Source of the DNA: an uncultured Oscillospiraceae bacterium
GTDB taxonomy: Bacteria > Bacillota > Clostridia > Oscillospirales > Ruminococcaceae
DNA length: 64,000 bases
Assembly: GCA_905197685.1 (NCBI GenBank)
Contig: CAJJZS010000001.1
Coordinates: 124,001-188,000 of the forward strand
Direction: 5' to 3'
Shown here: positions 51,501 through 60,520 of the stretch, one piece after another
Layout of the letters: the number at the start of each line of letters is the position of its first letter
Position numbering within the stretch: position 1 is the first letter of the stretch
Program-made: the position numbers and the translations under genes
The notes under the pieces: model-generated
Seen by the model: only the letters and a program-made list of their open reading frames with translations
Told to the model about the DNA's origin: nothing
Databases searched by the model: none

Positions 51501-51585
51501 AAATTTTTTGCAGATGTGTGATTGTTGCACGTTGATATGCAACTTTTTAGGCGTTTCGGGGTATAGGTGAAAGAGGATTTTTAAA
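51501..51585 (+). repeat. Element copy 4: Cys-rich 18-codon frame plus hairpin
   Basis: The frame 51514-51570 encodes MCDCCTLICNFLGVSGYR; TTGCAC and ATGCAA flank GTTGAT. The overlapping GTG at 51567 opens VKEDF and stops. The rest of the 51323-51799 gap, from 51586 to the murA start, shows no gene or clear promoter to me. Confidence 0.8.
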
Positions 51586-51799
51586 GCCGCTAAGTTTCTT
51601 TCCGATTGTTTGAGAAAAGCTCGGCTTTGCTCGGGACTTGAGCAAAAGAGAAGCAAAGAAAATATTCTGAAAGGGAATCGGAAAATCTTTCGTTTTCTTT
51701 TCAAAAAGGAGCGGGAAAGAAAGCGAAAGGGACCAAATCCGCACCGAAAGCATAGGATAACTTTGTAAGACAGACTATGCGGAAAGGGTGCGTGAGTCA

Positions 51800-53071
51800 A
51801 TGCAAACAGAAAAATACATAGTTGACGGCGGGCACAGGCTGAGCGGTGAGGTTTGGGTGCATGGAGCAAAAAATGCGGCGCTCCCGATTCTTGCGGCATC
51901 GCTGCTGTGCGACAGCTGTGAAATTGAAAACTGTCCGGATTTATCGGACATTCATGCGGCAGAAAATATTTTGCGCCATCTCGGGTGCGATACCTGCTGG
52001 GAAAGCGACGCCGATCAAAAAAAGGTATTGTCGATCAAAGCAGTCGGACCGTTTTTGTGGGATATTCCCGATTACCTCATGCGGGAGATGCGCTCCTCCA
52101 TCGTGTTTTTGGGCGCAATCATCGCCCGATGCAAAAAGGCGGTGATTTCTTATCCGGGCGGCTGCGAGTTGGGACCGCGTCCGATTGACCTGCATCTGTC
52201 CTCGCTGAGAAAATTAGGGGTTCGGATTCGGGAGGACGGCGGATATTTGGAATGTACCGTTCCCGACGGGCTGCATGGGGCGCAGATTACCCTGCCTTTC
52301 CCAAGCGTCGGGGCAACCGAAAATGTGATGATTGCGGCAAGCCTTGCAGAAGGGGAAACGGTGATTCGCAATCCGGCAAGGGAACCGGAAATTTTGGATT
52401 TAGCCGGATTTTTAAATGCCTGCGGCGCAAAGATTCGGGTTCTGCCCGACGGAACGATTGCAATCTGCGGGGTAAAACGGCTGTCCGGCTGCCGTTACCG
52501 TGTGATTCCCGACCGAATTGTTGCAATCACCTATCTTTGTTGCTGCGCTGCGGCGCAGGGAGAAATTTTGCTTAAAGGCGTTTTGCCCGAACATCTCAGC
52601 GCGGTGCTGCCGGTGCTGGAGGAGATGGGCTGCACCTTAAAGGCGCAAAAGGATCGGATTTTCATTCGTTCCCATTCCCCGCTAAAGGCGGTGAGTACGG
52701 TTTCCACCATGCCCTATCCCGGTTTTCCGACCGACGCTTTGGCTCCTGTTATGGCGGCTGCCTGCTTTGCAAAAGGCTCCACCATCTTTATTGAGAATAT
52801 CTTTCAAGATCGCTTTAAGCACGCATGGGAGCTGTGCAGAATGGGCGCGGATATCCGGGCGGAGGGCAGAGTGGCTGTGGTTCGAGGTGCTGCAAAGATG
52901 CACGCGGCGCGGGTGCGCTGCACCGATTTAAGAGGAGGAGCGGCTTTGGTGGTTGCGGCTTTGGGCGCAGAGGGTAGGACAGAGATTGAAGAAGTCCGCC
53001 ATATCCTGCGCGGTTATGAGTGCTTGGATCAAACGCTCAATCATCTGGGCGCGTGTATTGTGCGCCGATAA
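51800..53071 (+). CDS. murA: UDP-N-acetylglucosamine 1-carboxyvinyltransferase MurA
   Basis: 423 residues with the two-domain EPT fold. GKAKNAAL-like HGAKNAALPILAASLL is at the N-terminus, with the catalytic Cys122 in GGCELGPRPIDLHL and the FPTDALAPVMAA segment. The Cys (not Asp) at the active site predicts fosfomycin sensitivity of this enzyme. ATG 51800 is favoured over GTG 51788 because the latter touches its GGAAAGGG ribosome site. A long leader with two repeated elements separates it from murG. Confidence 0.95.
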   Translation: MQTEKYIVDGGHRLSGEVWVHGAKNAALPILAASLLCDSCEIENCPDLSDIHAAENILRHLGCDTCWESDADQKKVLSIKAVGPFLWDIPDYLMREMRSSIVFLGAIIARCKKAVISYPGGCELGPRPIDLHLSSLRKLGVRIREDGGYLECTVPDGLHGAQITLPFPSVGATENVMIAASLAEGETVIRNPAREPEILDLAGFLNACGAKIRVLPDGTIAICGVKRLSGCRYRVIPDRIVAITYLCCCAAAQGEILLKGVLPEHLSAVLPVLEEMGCTLKAQKDRIFIRSHSPLKAVSTVSTMPYPGFPTDALAPVMAAACFAKGSTIFIENIFQDRFKHAWELCRMGADIRAEGRVAVVRGAAKMHAARVRCTDLRGGAALVVAALGAEGRTEIEEVRHILRGYECLDQTLNHLGACIVRR

Positions 53072-53250
53072 TGACAGAGATAATTGATAGAAATAACCAT
53101 AGATTGTAATCAAAGATTGTAATCAAAGATTACGGAAAAACGGGCGGGCAGGCAGACGCAGACCTGTCCGCAGGACAGTTTGTGTTTTCTTTGTTGCAGA
53201 GATACGGACGCGACAAAGAGCGAATAAAGAAAAAGAAAGGAGTGTTTGGA

Positions 53251-54723
53251 ATGTCGTCGGTTCAATCTCGGGCTTCGCGCAGAAAAAAAGGCTTTCGGCG
53301 GGTGCGAAAATATTTTCTGCACTATGTTCTGCTTGCGCTTTTTTGTATGGCGACTGCGTTTATCATGTGCTATACCGTCTTTTTCAAGCTGGATAAAATT
53401 AAAATCAGCGGGTGTAAAGTGTACAGCGAAACGCAGATTGCCGACGAGATTGGAGCGCAAAAAGGGGACAGCCTGTTTCAGATTGATGTTTCCAACACCG
53501 AAAAACGCCTGCTGGGAGAGCTGCCGTACCTGCGTTCGGTCAAGATTACCCGCAGCTTTCCGACCACCCTTAAAGTAACCGTTCAGGAGGAGGAGGTTTT
53601 GGGGGCGGTTTATACCGAAAGCGGTTTTGCGATTCTTTCCACAACGGGAAAAGTTTTGGAAACGCAGGTTCTCAGTCTGCCCGATGGGGTTCCGAGAATT
53701 GTGGGATTAAACAGCCGAACCTACGATACCGGCAGCTATGTCAGGGAATCGCAGGAAAAGGACGCGCAGATTCTTCCGCAGCTGCAAAGCCTGGCGGTTG
53801 TCAGCGAACAACTTAAGGCAAATCACTTTTCGGATATTACTTACTACGATGTCAGCGACAGCCTGAACATTAAGGTTATGGCAGAGGACAGGCTGCTGCT
53901 GAAGCTGGGAACCCAAAATGATATGGACTACAAGCTGGAGTTTATCCGCAACGTATTGGACGCAAAGGAAAAGGGAGACCCCGAGTTTAAAAACGTTCCC
54001 GAAGAAGGGGTGTTGGATTTCAGCAATCCTCCCGCCCTGCATACCGTTTCGGTCAGTATGGAAAAGGTGCGCAACGAGGACGCTTATTTGGACTTTGGGG
54101 TAGAGCTGCCGCAGCAGGATAATGCTCCGGGCGGGCAGCAGTCGGAAGACTTGCAGGGAACCGCAGAGGGAACACAACCCGCTGAGAACGGCGCCCAGCC
54201 GCCGCAGGAGGGGCAGACCGGTGAAGCAACCCAGACCCAACAAAACGGACAGCAGACACCTCAGGCAGCCGCAGGGGAGCAGCAGGCGGCAAACGGCGCA
54301 GTACAAAACACTGCGGGCGGGCAGCAGTCCCCTGCGCTTCCGGCAGGCGGACAACCTTTGCAGCAACCGCAGGAGCAAGCCGGGCAGCAAACTCCGCCCA
54401 ATCAGCCGACGGCTCCACAGACTGACAGCCAAATCGGGCAAAACGGCGCAGCAGACGCGCAGCCTGCGCAGACAGCCGGAAATCAGAACGGGCAGAGCAA
54501 TCAAAATAATCAGAACAATGTGATTAACGGACAGCCTGCCCAAACGCCCGGCAGTCAAACCGGGCAAAACGGTGCGGCAAACGCGCAGCCTGCGCAGCAA
54601 AATCCGGAGGGACAGCAGAATGAAACCGGGCAGCAAACGCAGCCCCAACAGGATGCGGGGCAGAACAGCCAACCGTCCGGCAACGTGTTTAACGCTCCTT
54701 CCCGTGCGCCGATTGTCAATTAA
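53251..54723 (+). CDS. divIB: DivIB/FtsQ-like division protein with a large Gln/Asn-rich C-terminus
   Basis: 490 residues. A basic cytoplasmic N-terminus, one membrane helix (about 32-54), a POTRA domain (FFKLDKIKISGCKVYSETQIADEI) and a beta domain to about residue 280, followed by a tail of about 205 residues (285-490) made almost only of Gln, Asn, Gly, Pro, Ala, Thr and Glu. The tail contains an internal direct repeat (QNGAADAQPAQ and QNGAANAQPAQ). DivIB stabilises the FtsL-PBP complex. AAAGGAG is 8 nt before ATG 53251; an earlier frame from 53182 lacks a site. Confidence 0.88.
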   Translation: MSSVQSRASRRKKGFRRVRKYFLHYVLLALFCMATAFIMCYTVFFKLDKIKISGCKVYSETQIADEIGAQKGDSLFQIDVSNTEKRLLGELPYLRSVKITRSFPTTLKVTVQEEEVLGAVYTESGFAILSTTGKVLETQVLSLPDGVPRIVGLNSRTYDTGSYVRESQEKDAQILPQLQSLAVVSEQLKANHFSDITYYDVSDSLNIKVMAEDRLLLKLGTQNDMDYKLEFIRNVLDAKEKGDPEFKNVPEEGVLDFSNPPALHTVSVSMEKVRNEDAYLDFGVELPQQDNAPGGQQSEDLQGTAEGTQPAENGAQPPQEGQTGEATQTQQNGQQTPQAAAGEQQAANGAVQNTAGGQQSPALPAGGQPLQQPQEQAGQQTPPNQPTAPQTDSQIGQNGAADAQPAQTAGNQNGQSNQNNQNNVINGQPAQTPGSQTGQNGAANAQPAQQNPEGQQNETGQQTQPQQDAGQNSQPSGNVFNAPSRAPIVN

Positions 54724-54819
54724 AGGCGAAAGATTCGACAGAAAGTTGGTCAATTAGTACAGAAGCGGCGGGAAGTAATTTGCTATTTTTAGAATTTGTC
54801 TTTTTTATCAAAAAATCTA

Positions 54820-54848
54820 TTGAAAAATTTACAAAAATCTGATAATTT
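54820..54848 (+). promoter_or_regulatory. Predicted promoter of ftsZ
   Basis: TTGAAA (54820-54825), 17 nt, TAATTT (54843-54848) in a 253-nt gap between divIB and ftsZ; suggests separate control of ftsZ. Confidence 0.55.
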
Positions 54849-54976
54849 ATATATGGGGACTTTTATCTAAAAGCTATTTCAACCCGATGGGAAGAGGAAG
54901 GAAGAAAAAAGGATACATTTGATGATAGCTTGCATCTGAGTATGCTGGAGATAAACATTAGGAGGAACGAAGAAAG

Positions 54977-56086
54977 ATGATGGCGAATTTTGAACTCGAC
55001 AACGATTATGATGGCGTAGAAGTGACCATAAAAGTCATAGGTGTCGGCGGCGGCGGCGGAAACGCTGTCAACCGCATGATTGAAGGCGGAATGCAGGGTG
55101 TGGACTTTATCTCTGTAAATACCGATGCGCAGGCGCTGAAAAACTCGAAAGCAAGTCAGAAGATTGTAATCGGCGACCGTTTGACCAGAGGACGCGGCGC
55201 AGGCGGCGTGCCGGAAAGAGGTCAGAAAGCGGCGGAAGAAAGCCGCGACGAGATTGCCGCTGCAATCAAGGGCTGCCAGATGATTTTTATTGCGGCAGGT
55301 ATGGGCGGCGGAACCGGAACCGGAGCGGCTCCCGTTGTTGCGCAGATTGCCAAAGAGATGAACATTCTGACAGTCGGTATCGTTACAAAACCGTTTGAAT
55401 TTGAAGGCAAAAAGAGAATGGAACAGGCAGAGCGCGGAATCGCTACCTTAAAAGAAAATGTGGACGCCCTGGTTGTCATTCAAAACGAACGTCTGCGTCT
55501 GGTTTCCGAAACAAAGATTACACTGCTCAACGCCTTTGTGGAAGCGGACAATGTCTTAAAACACGGCGTACAGAGCATTTCCGACCTGATTTACACTCCG
55601 GGTCTTATTAACCTTGACTTTGAGGACGTCTGCCAGATTATGCGCGGCGCAGGTTCTGCGCACATGGGCGTGGGACGCGCAAGCGGCAAGGACAAGGCAG
55701 AAATTGCGGCAAAGGCAGCAATCTCTTCTCCGCTGCTTGAGTCTTCGATTGACGGTGCAGAAAGAGTCATCCTCAATATCACCGCTCCTTCCGATATCGA
55801 GTTGGATGAGGTAAACTTGGCTGCGGATATGATTCGTGCCTGCGCTCATCCCGATGTCAACCTCATTTTCGGTGTTGCGTTTGACGATACCCTGGACGAT
55901 GAGATGGTTGTCACCGTTATTGCAACAGGATTTGAACTGGATAAAAACTTTGACATTCCGGATTATCGTTTTAAGGCAGTTTCTTCCGGAGATGCTCCGC
56001 AAAAAGAGGAAAAGGAAGAAAGCTACCGCGTACCGGACGAGGAGGACCCGTTCGATATCATGTCTATCTTCGGACAGAGAAAATAA
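54977..56086 (+). CDS. ftsZ: Cell division GTPase FtsZ
   Basis: 369 residues. The tubulin signature GGGTGTGAAPV, NTDAQAL, and the T7 loop (NLDFEDVCQIM) are complete. FtsZ forms the Z-ring that recruits the divisome. The linker is short (about 30 residues, acidic) and the C-terminal peptide reads DPFDIMSIFGQRK instead of the common DIPAFLR-type motif. AGGAGG lies 10 nt before the ATG. No ftsA is present next to it. Confidence 0.98.
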   Translation: MMANFELDNDYDGVEVTIKVIGVGGGGGNAVNRMIEGGMQGVDFISVNTDAQALKNSKASQKIVIGDRLTRGRGAGGVPERGQKAAEESRDEIAAAIKGCQMIFIAAGMGGGTGTGAAPVVAQIAKEMNILTVGIVTKPFEFEGKKRMEQAERGIATLKENVDALVVIQNERLRLVSETKITLLNAFVEADNVLKHGVQSISDLIYTPGLINLDFEDVCQIMRGAGSAHMGVGRASGKDKAEIAAKAAISSPLLESSIDGAERVILNITAPSDIELDEVNLAADMIRACAHPDVNLIFGVAFDDTLDDEMVVTVIATGFELDKNFDIPDYRFKAVSSGDAPQKEEKEESYRVPDEEDPFDIMSIFGQRK

Positions 56087-56094
56087 GAAAAATA

Positions 56095-56136
56095 AAAAAT
56101 CACGGAAACGCTGTGTTCCGTGATTTTTTTGCGCTT
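56095..56136. terminator. Bidirectional terminator after ftsZ
   Basis: AAAAATCACGGAA and TTCCGTGATTTTT form a 13-bp stem around an 8-nt loop with T-runs on both strands. Confidence 0.92.
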
Positions 56137-56158
56137 TTTTCAATGAAAAATTTTGCGA

Positions 56159-57991
56159 TTACTTTTTGTTTTGTTCGGCAATTCTCTCTGCCAAATCGTT
56201 GAGATAAACCCAGCGTTCCATCTTTTCGGCAAGTTCTGCTTCCAGAGAATCCTTTTTTTCGGTCAGTTCCTGCAAAGCGGAGTAATCGCTGGAATTTTCC
56301 TTAATCTCCTGCTCCGTTTGCTCGATTTTTTCTTCCAAACCGGCGATAACCGCGTCGATTTCTTCGTATTCCCGCTGTTCTTTGAAAGAAAATTTCAGCT
56401 TTTCCTGATGGGAACGCTTTTCTTTGACCGGGGATTCCGTTTTTTGATTTTCCTGCTTTTTGCGTTTTTCCTGTTCGGCAACATCTGCGCGGTAGTCGGT
56501 GTAACCGCCGGTATAGTGGTTGATTTTTCCGTCACCGGCAAGGACAAAGACATGATTCATCAGCTTGTCCAAAAAGTAGCGGTCATGGCTGACAGCGATG
56601 ACGACTCCGGGGAAATCCTGAAGATATTCTTCCAAAACGGAAAGAGTTTCGATGTCAAGATCGTTGGTCGGTTCGTCCAACACCAATACGTTCGGAGCGT
56701 CCATCAAAACGCGAAGCAGGCAGAGTCTGCGCCGTTCGCCGCCGGACAGGCGAGAAACCTCGGTATACTGCAAATCGGACGGAAAAAGGAACTTTTCCAT
56801 CATTTGTGAAGCGGTCAGAGTTCCCTGCGGGGTTTGTATTTCCTGAGAAATGCTCTTGATGTAGTCAATCGCTTTTGTAGAGGGAGTACACTCGTCGCCG
56901 AGGAACGATTCCTGCGAAAAGTATCCGATTTTTACTGTATCGCCCCGCTCTACCTTGCCGGAATCGGGCTGTATCTCCCCGCAGATAATTTTGAGCAGGG
57001 TGGATTTTCCGTAGCCGTTCGGACCGACAATACCGACACGATCGCCCTTGAGCAGGTTATAGCTGAAATTTTGAATCAGCGTTTTTCCGTCAAAGGATTT
57101 GGAAATGTTTTCGATTTCGATAATCTTTTTTCCCAATCGGGAGGAGAGAGCCGATACTTCCAGTTTTGATTGGTCGGGAATATACTCGGAGTTTTTTAAT
57201 TCTTCAAAACGATTGACGCGAAACTGTTGTTTGGTGCTTCTTGCCCTGGCGCCGCGCTGAATCCAAGCAAGCTCCTGACGGTACAGGCTTTGACGCTTGC
57301 GCTCGGTGGCAAGCAGCATCTCTTCTCGCTGCGCTTTCAGTTCCAGATACTGCGAATAGTTGGCGGGATAGGAGAAGAGATGACCGTGATCCAGTTCGAC
57401 GATGCGGTTGACCACACGCTCCAAAAAGTAGCGGTCATGGGTAACCATCAACACAGCGCCCTGGAAACGCTTGAGATAGCTTTCCAACCAATCGACCATC
57501 TCACTGTCGATGTGGTTGGTCGGCTCGTCCAGAATCAAAATCTCGGCTTCTGCGGCAAGGGCGCAGGCAAGGGCAACCCGACGCTTTTGTCCGCCGGACA
57601 GCAGATGAATTTTTGCGTCATAATCAAACAATCCTAATTTTGTTAAAATTGTTTTACACTCAAATTCATCCGCCTGTTGACGAAGATTTGCTTGGTCTGC
57701 CTGATCTTCCTTGATGGCAACGCCTTTCATCACCTGTTCCAGAACGGTGGCGTCCGGCTCAAAGACCGGGTTTTGAGGAAGATAGGCAACCCGTACCCCT
57801 CCTGCCCGGGTGACGGTGCCGCTGTCGGGAAAAGAAAGTCCCGCAATAATTTTGAGCAGGGTGGATTTACCGGTTCCGTTTACGCCGATTAAGCCGATTT
57901 TATCCCCCTCGTTGACGGCAAGGGAGGCGGAATCCAGCAGCTGACGGTCGCTGTATCCTTTGGAAATATTTTCTGCATTTAGTAAAATCAA
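56159..57991 (-). CDS. ABC-F family ATPase (Uup-like)
   Basis: 610 residues with two fused ABC ATPase domains and no membrane part. Walker A is GVNGTGKSTLLK and GPNGYGKSTLLK; signature LSGGQKRRVALA and LSGGERRRLCLL; Walker B LILDEPTNHID and LVLDEPTNDLD; a linker of the EttA/Uup kind separates them. A C-terminal coiled coil (EEIDAVIAGLEEKIEQTEQEI...) supports the Uup group, which acts on ribosomes. A resistance ABC-F function is possible but not indicated by context. Confidence 0.92.
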   Translation of the reverse strand: MILLNAENISKGYSDRQLLDSASLAVNEGDKIGLIGVNGTGKSTLLKIIAGLSFPDSGTVTRAGGVRVAYLPQNPVFEPDATVLEQVMKGVAIKEDQADQANLRQQADEFECKTILTKLGLFDYDAKIHLLSGGQKRRVALACALAAEAEILILDEPTNHIDSEMVDWLESYLKRFQGAVLMVTHDRYFLERVVNRIVELDHGHLFSYPANYSQYLELKAQREEMLLATERKRQSLYRQELAWIQRGARARSTKQQFRVNRFEELKNSEYIPDQSKLEVSALSSRLGKKIIEIENISKSFDGKTLIQNFSYNLLKGDRVGIVGPNGYGKSTLLKIICGEIQPDSGKVERGDTVKIGYFSQESFLGDECTPSTKAIDYIKSISQEIQTPQGTLTASQMMEKFLFPSDLQYTEVSRLSGGERRRLCLLRVLMDAPNVLVLDEPTNDLDIETLSVLEEYLQDFPGVVIAVSHDRYFLDKLMNHVFVLAGDGKINHYTGGYTDYRADVAEQEKRKKQENQKTESPVKEKRSHQEKLKFSFKEQREYEEIDAVIAGLEEKIEQTEQEIKENSSDYSALQELTEKKDSLEAELAEKMERWVYLNDLAERIAEQNKK

Positions 57992-58211
57992 GGCAAAAAG
58001 CCTCCGTTTCTATTAAAATATTTGGAAAAAATGGTGTGTATCATCAAGATTCACGATAAAATGAACCACAGCTATTATACTATGAGGGTATGGGAAAGGT
58101 CAATCGTCAGTTATGCAGAACAAGGGAATTGTAGAAAGAACAGGGAACGGGGGAAAAGAAAGGGGAGTTTTTGTCGGAATATCCGATTTTTTGATTTGCT
58201 CCGAAAGAATA

Positions 58212-58240
58212 TTGACTTTGCTTTTAAACTGCGATACACT
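58212..58240 (+). promoter_or_regulatory. Predicted sigma-A promoter of the TRIC-family gene
   Basis: TTGACT (58212-58217), 17 nt, TACACT (58235-58240). The following leader has an AAATAT/ATATTT hairpin nested in GTTTGTTT/AAACAAAC. The rest of the 57992-58326 gap shows nothing else. Confidence 0.75.
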
Positions 58241-58326
58241 GTATCAAAATCCATTTTATTGTACAGTTTGTTTAAATATCTGATATTTTTTTATCAAAAA
58301 CAAACAATGAAAAAGGAGTGTTGAAG

Positions 58327-58992
58327 ATGTCTTTTTTGGAAGCGGTGGTATTTGTTTTGGAGATGGTGGGAACGGTGGCTTTCTCCATTTCGGGAGGCTT
58401 AATCGGAATTGAGCGGGGACTGGATTATTTTGGGATTCCGGTGCTGTCCATGACAACCGCAGTGGGCGGCGGAATGATTCGGGATTTGATTTTGGGAAAG
58501 ACTCCGCCGACCATGTTTACCACGCCGGTTTATGTGATTGTGGCGATTACAACCTCGGCGCTGATGCTGTTGCTGCTTTACCGATACGGAAATTTTGTGG
58601 AGAACGGAAAATTTGTCAGCTTTATGGGATTGATTTCCTTTTTTGACGCTTTGGGATTGGGGATTTTTACCATCATCGGGGTGAATACCGCCCTGGACAG
58701 CGGATATCATAATGTATTTTTATCGGTGTTTGTCGGTGTGATGACCGGAGTGGGCGGCGGAATGCTGCGGGATATTATGGTAAGGCGCACACCGCTGGTG
58801 CTTCGCAGGGAAATTTATGCGGTGGCGGCAATTCCGGGCGCGCTGCTGTACTGTTATTTACAGGCTTATCTGCCCAAAACAATCTGTATGCTGCTGTGCG
58901 CTTCTTTGATTGTTGCATTAAGGCTGCTGTCGGTGCGTTTTCACTGGAATCTGCCAAATTCTTCCACAGAGGGAAAATCATCGGCTCGATAA
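58327..58992 (+). CDS. Trimeric intracellular cation (TRIC) channel family protein
   Basis: 221 residues with seven membrane helices in two similar halves. Each half has the conserved glycine-rich core VGGGMIRDLILGKTPP and VGGGMLRDIMVRRTPLVL. Prokaryotic TRIC proteins are trimeric K+/Na+ conducting channels of uncertain role. AAGGAG lies 8 nt before ATG 58327; in-frame GTG 58318 overlaps the site. Confidence 0.93.
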   Translation: MSFLEAVVFVLEMVGTVAFSISGGLIGIERGLDYFGIPVLSMTTAVGGGMIRDLILGKTPPTMFTTPVYVIVAITTSALMLLLLYRYGNFVENGKFVSFMGLISFFDALGLGIFTIIGVNTALDSGYHNVFLSVFVGVMTGVGGGMLRDIMVRRTPLVLRREIYAVAAIPGALLYCYLQAYLPKTICMLLCASLIVALRLLSVRFHWNLPNSSTEGKSSAR

Positions 58993-59002
58993 AAAAGAAT
59001 GA

Positions 59003-59038
59003 AAAAAGGCTTCTGTTGCAGTCAGAAGCCTTTTTGTA
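59003..59038. terminator. Bidirectional terminator
   Basis: AAAAGGCTTCTG and CAGAAGCCTTTT pair around a short TTGCAGT loop, between the convergent TRIC and hemolysin III genes. Confidence 0.88.
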
Positions 59039-59046
59039 TCGTTAAG

Positions 59047-59703
59047 TTATAAAGCGACATAGAAGAGGACAGCCAGGAAATGCAGAAAGCTGCCGCCCAA
59101 AATGAAGAGGTGGAACAGCTCGTGAAAGCCGAAATTCGGGGAAAGGTTCGGCTTTTTCAGGATATAAAAGACAGCTCCGATTGAGTAGGAAATGCCGCCG
59201 GCAAGCAGCAGAGCAATCACGCCGCCGGGCATGGTGGCAAGCGATTTCCAATCGAAGATGATTGCCCAGCCCATCAGCAGATAAAATCCGGTGGAAAGCC
59301 AGCGGGGAGCGTCCATCCAGCACATTTTGATAACGATGCCGCACAGGGCGATTGCCCACATAACGGCGACGAACAGGATACCGTGCAGACCTTCCATAAA
59401 TTTTAAGCAGACCGGCGTGTAGGAGCCTGCAATCAGAACATAAATCATGGCGTGATCCAATTTGCGCAGGCGTTCCTGCTTGAAAATAGGACCGTTATAA
59501 AAATGATAGACAGAGCTTGCGCTGTACAAGGCGAACATGGAGCCGCCGAAAATCAAAACGGAAACCAACATTCGGGCAGAAAAATTTCCGTTCAGTCCGT
59601 TTGCAACAACCAAAAATATCGTAGCTACCACAGAAAATAAGATACCGAGAAAATGGGTGTAGCTGTTCATCGGCTCTCTTGCGTGTTTAAAGAATTCATA
59701 CAT
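59047..59703 (-). CDS. Hemolysin III family (PAQR) membrane protein
   Basis: 218 residues with seven membrane helices and the family's metal site residues: EPMNSYTHFLG at the N-terminus, SSVYHFYNG and the C-terminal FGFHELFHLFILGGSFLHFLAVLFYV. The family includes YqfA/TrhA proteins involved in membrane fluidity homeostasis; real haemolysin activity is doubtful. AGGAGGATTATT precedes the ATG. Confidence 0.94.
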   Translation of the reverse strand: MYEFFKHAREPMNSYTHFLGILFSVVATIFLVVANGLNGNFSARMLVSVLIFGGSMFALYSASSVYHFYNGPIFKQERLRKLDHAMIYVLIAGSYTPVCLKFMEGLHGILFVAVMWAIALCGIVIKMCWMDAPRWLSTGFYLLMGWAIIFDWKSLATMPGGVIALLLAGGISYSIGAVFYILKKPNLSPNFGFHELFHLFILGGSFLHFLAVLFYVAL

Positions 59704-59919
59704 AATAATCCTCCTGACATAATATAGTTTTTAAAACTACTTTATATATGATATAATAACCATTTTTAAAGAGAATTGCAATACATCTTGCGAAAAATTT
59801 AAAAATAATATAAAATAGAAAACAGCAACAGCCGTTTTTTCGATGAAATGACCGAGAAAAAGGGCAAATTACCGAAAAAGAAAAGCGGTTCTTCTTGTTT
59901 TGAAGAAAGGGGAGAAAAA

Positions 59920-60501
59920 ATGATGGATATGAATCCGAAGAATCTGGAGATGCTGATTCAGTCGGCAGTGAATCAAAGCTGCCTGGAGCCGGAGCAGATT
60001 CCCGATTTAGATTTATATATTGATCAGATTTTAATGCTGTTTGAGGACAAGTTAGGCGATACCAGACGCAGGGAAAAGGATAAAATTCTGACAAAGTCTA
60101 TGGTCAACAATTACAGCAAAGAGCGCATGATTCGCCCGATGAAAGGAAAAAAATATACCAGAGAGCAGGTTCTGCAAATTTTGATGATATGCAGTTTAAA
60201 AAATATGCTGTCTATCGGGGATATTAAGCAGGTCATGACCATTTTGATGGAAAACGGAATTGAAGCAAAGGGTCTGGAGGAAATTTTTTCTACCAATCGG
60301 GTTAATCAGCAGAAGGTAAAGGAAAGTATCAGCCATATTTTGAGCGCTTTGCAGGACAGTTATACCGACGAAATGGATACGGTGGAAGTGGTGTCCCTGA
60401 TTTTGGGACTGGCAAGCATTTCCGGTTACTGCAAGCGGATTTCAGAGGCGTTGATTGATAACTTTTTTGCCGCAGAGGAAAAAACAAAGGGCGGAAAATA
60501 A
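59920..60501 (+). CDS. DUF1836 family protein
   Basis: 193 residues, cytoplasmic. The DLDLYIDQILMLFEDKLGDTRRREKDKILTKSMVNNYSKERM segment, followed by YTREQVLQILMICSLKNMLSIGDI, is the DUF1836 signature; this resembles a MerR-like helix-turn-helix, so a regulatory role is likely. The ATG at 59920 is 7 nt after AAAGGGGAG; a longer frame back to 59848 has no site. Target unknown. Confidence 0.85.
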   Translation: MMDMNPKNLEMLIQSAVNQSCLEPEQIPDLDLYIDQILMLFEDKLGDTRRREKDKILTKSMVNNYSKERMIRPMKGKKYTREQVLQILMICSLKNMLSIGDIKQVMTILMENGIEAKGLEEIFSTNRVNQQKVKESISHILSALQDSYTDEMDTVEVVSLILGLASISGYCKRISEALIDNFFAAEEKTKGGK

Positions 60502-60520
60502 AAGAGAAAACAAAAAATCC

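Noticed and set aside
53707..54753. A 348-codon minus-strand frame opposite divIB
   Set aside because: Its Leu/Arg-rich translation is the mirror of the Gln-rich repeat tail; DivIB has a proper start, helix and POTRA domain.
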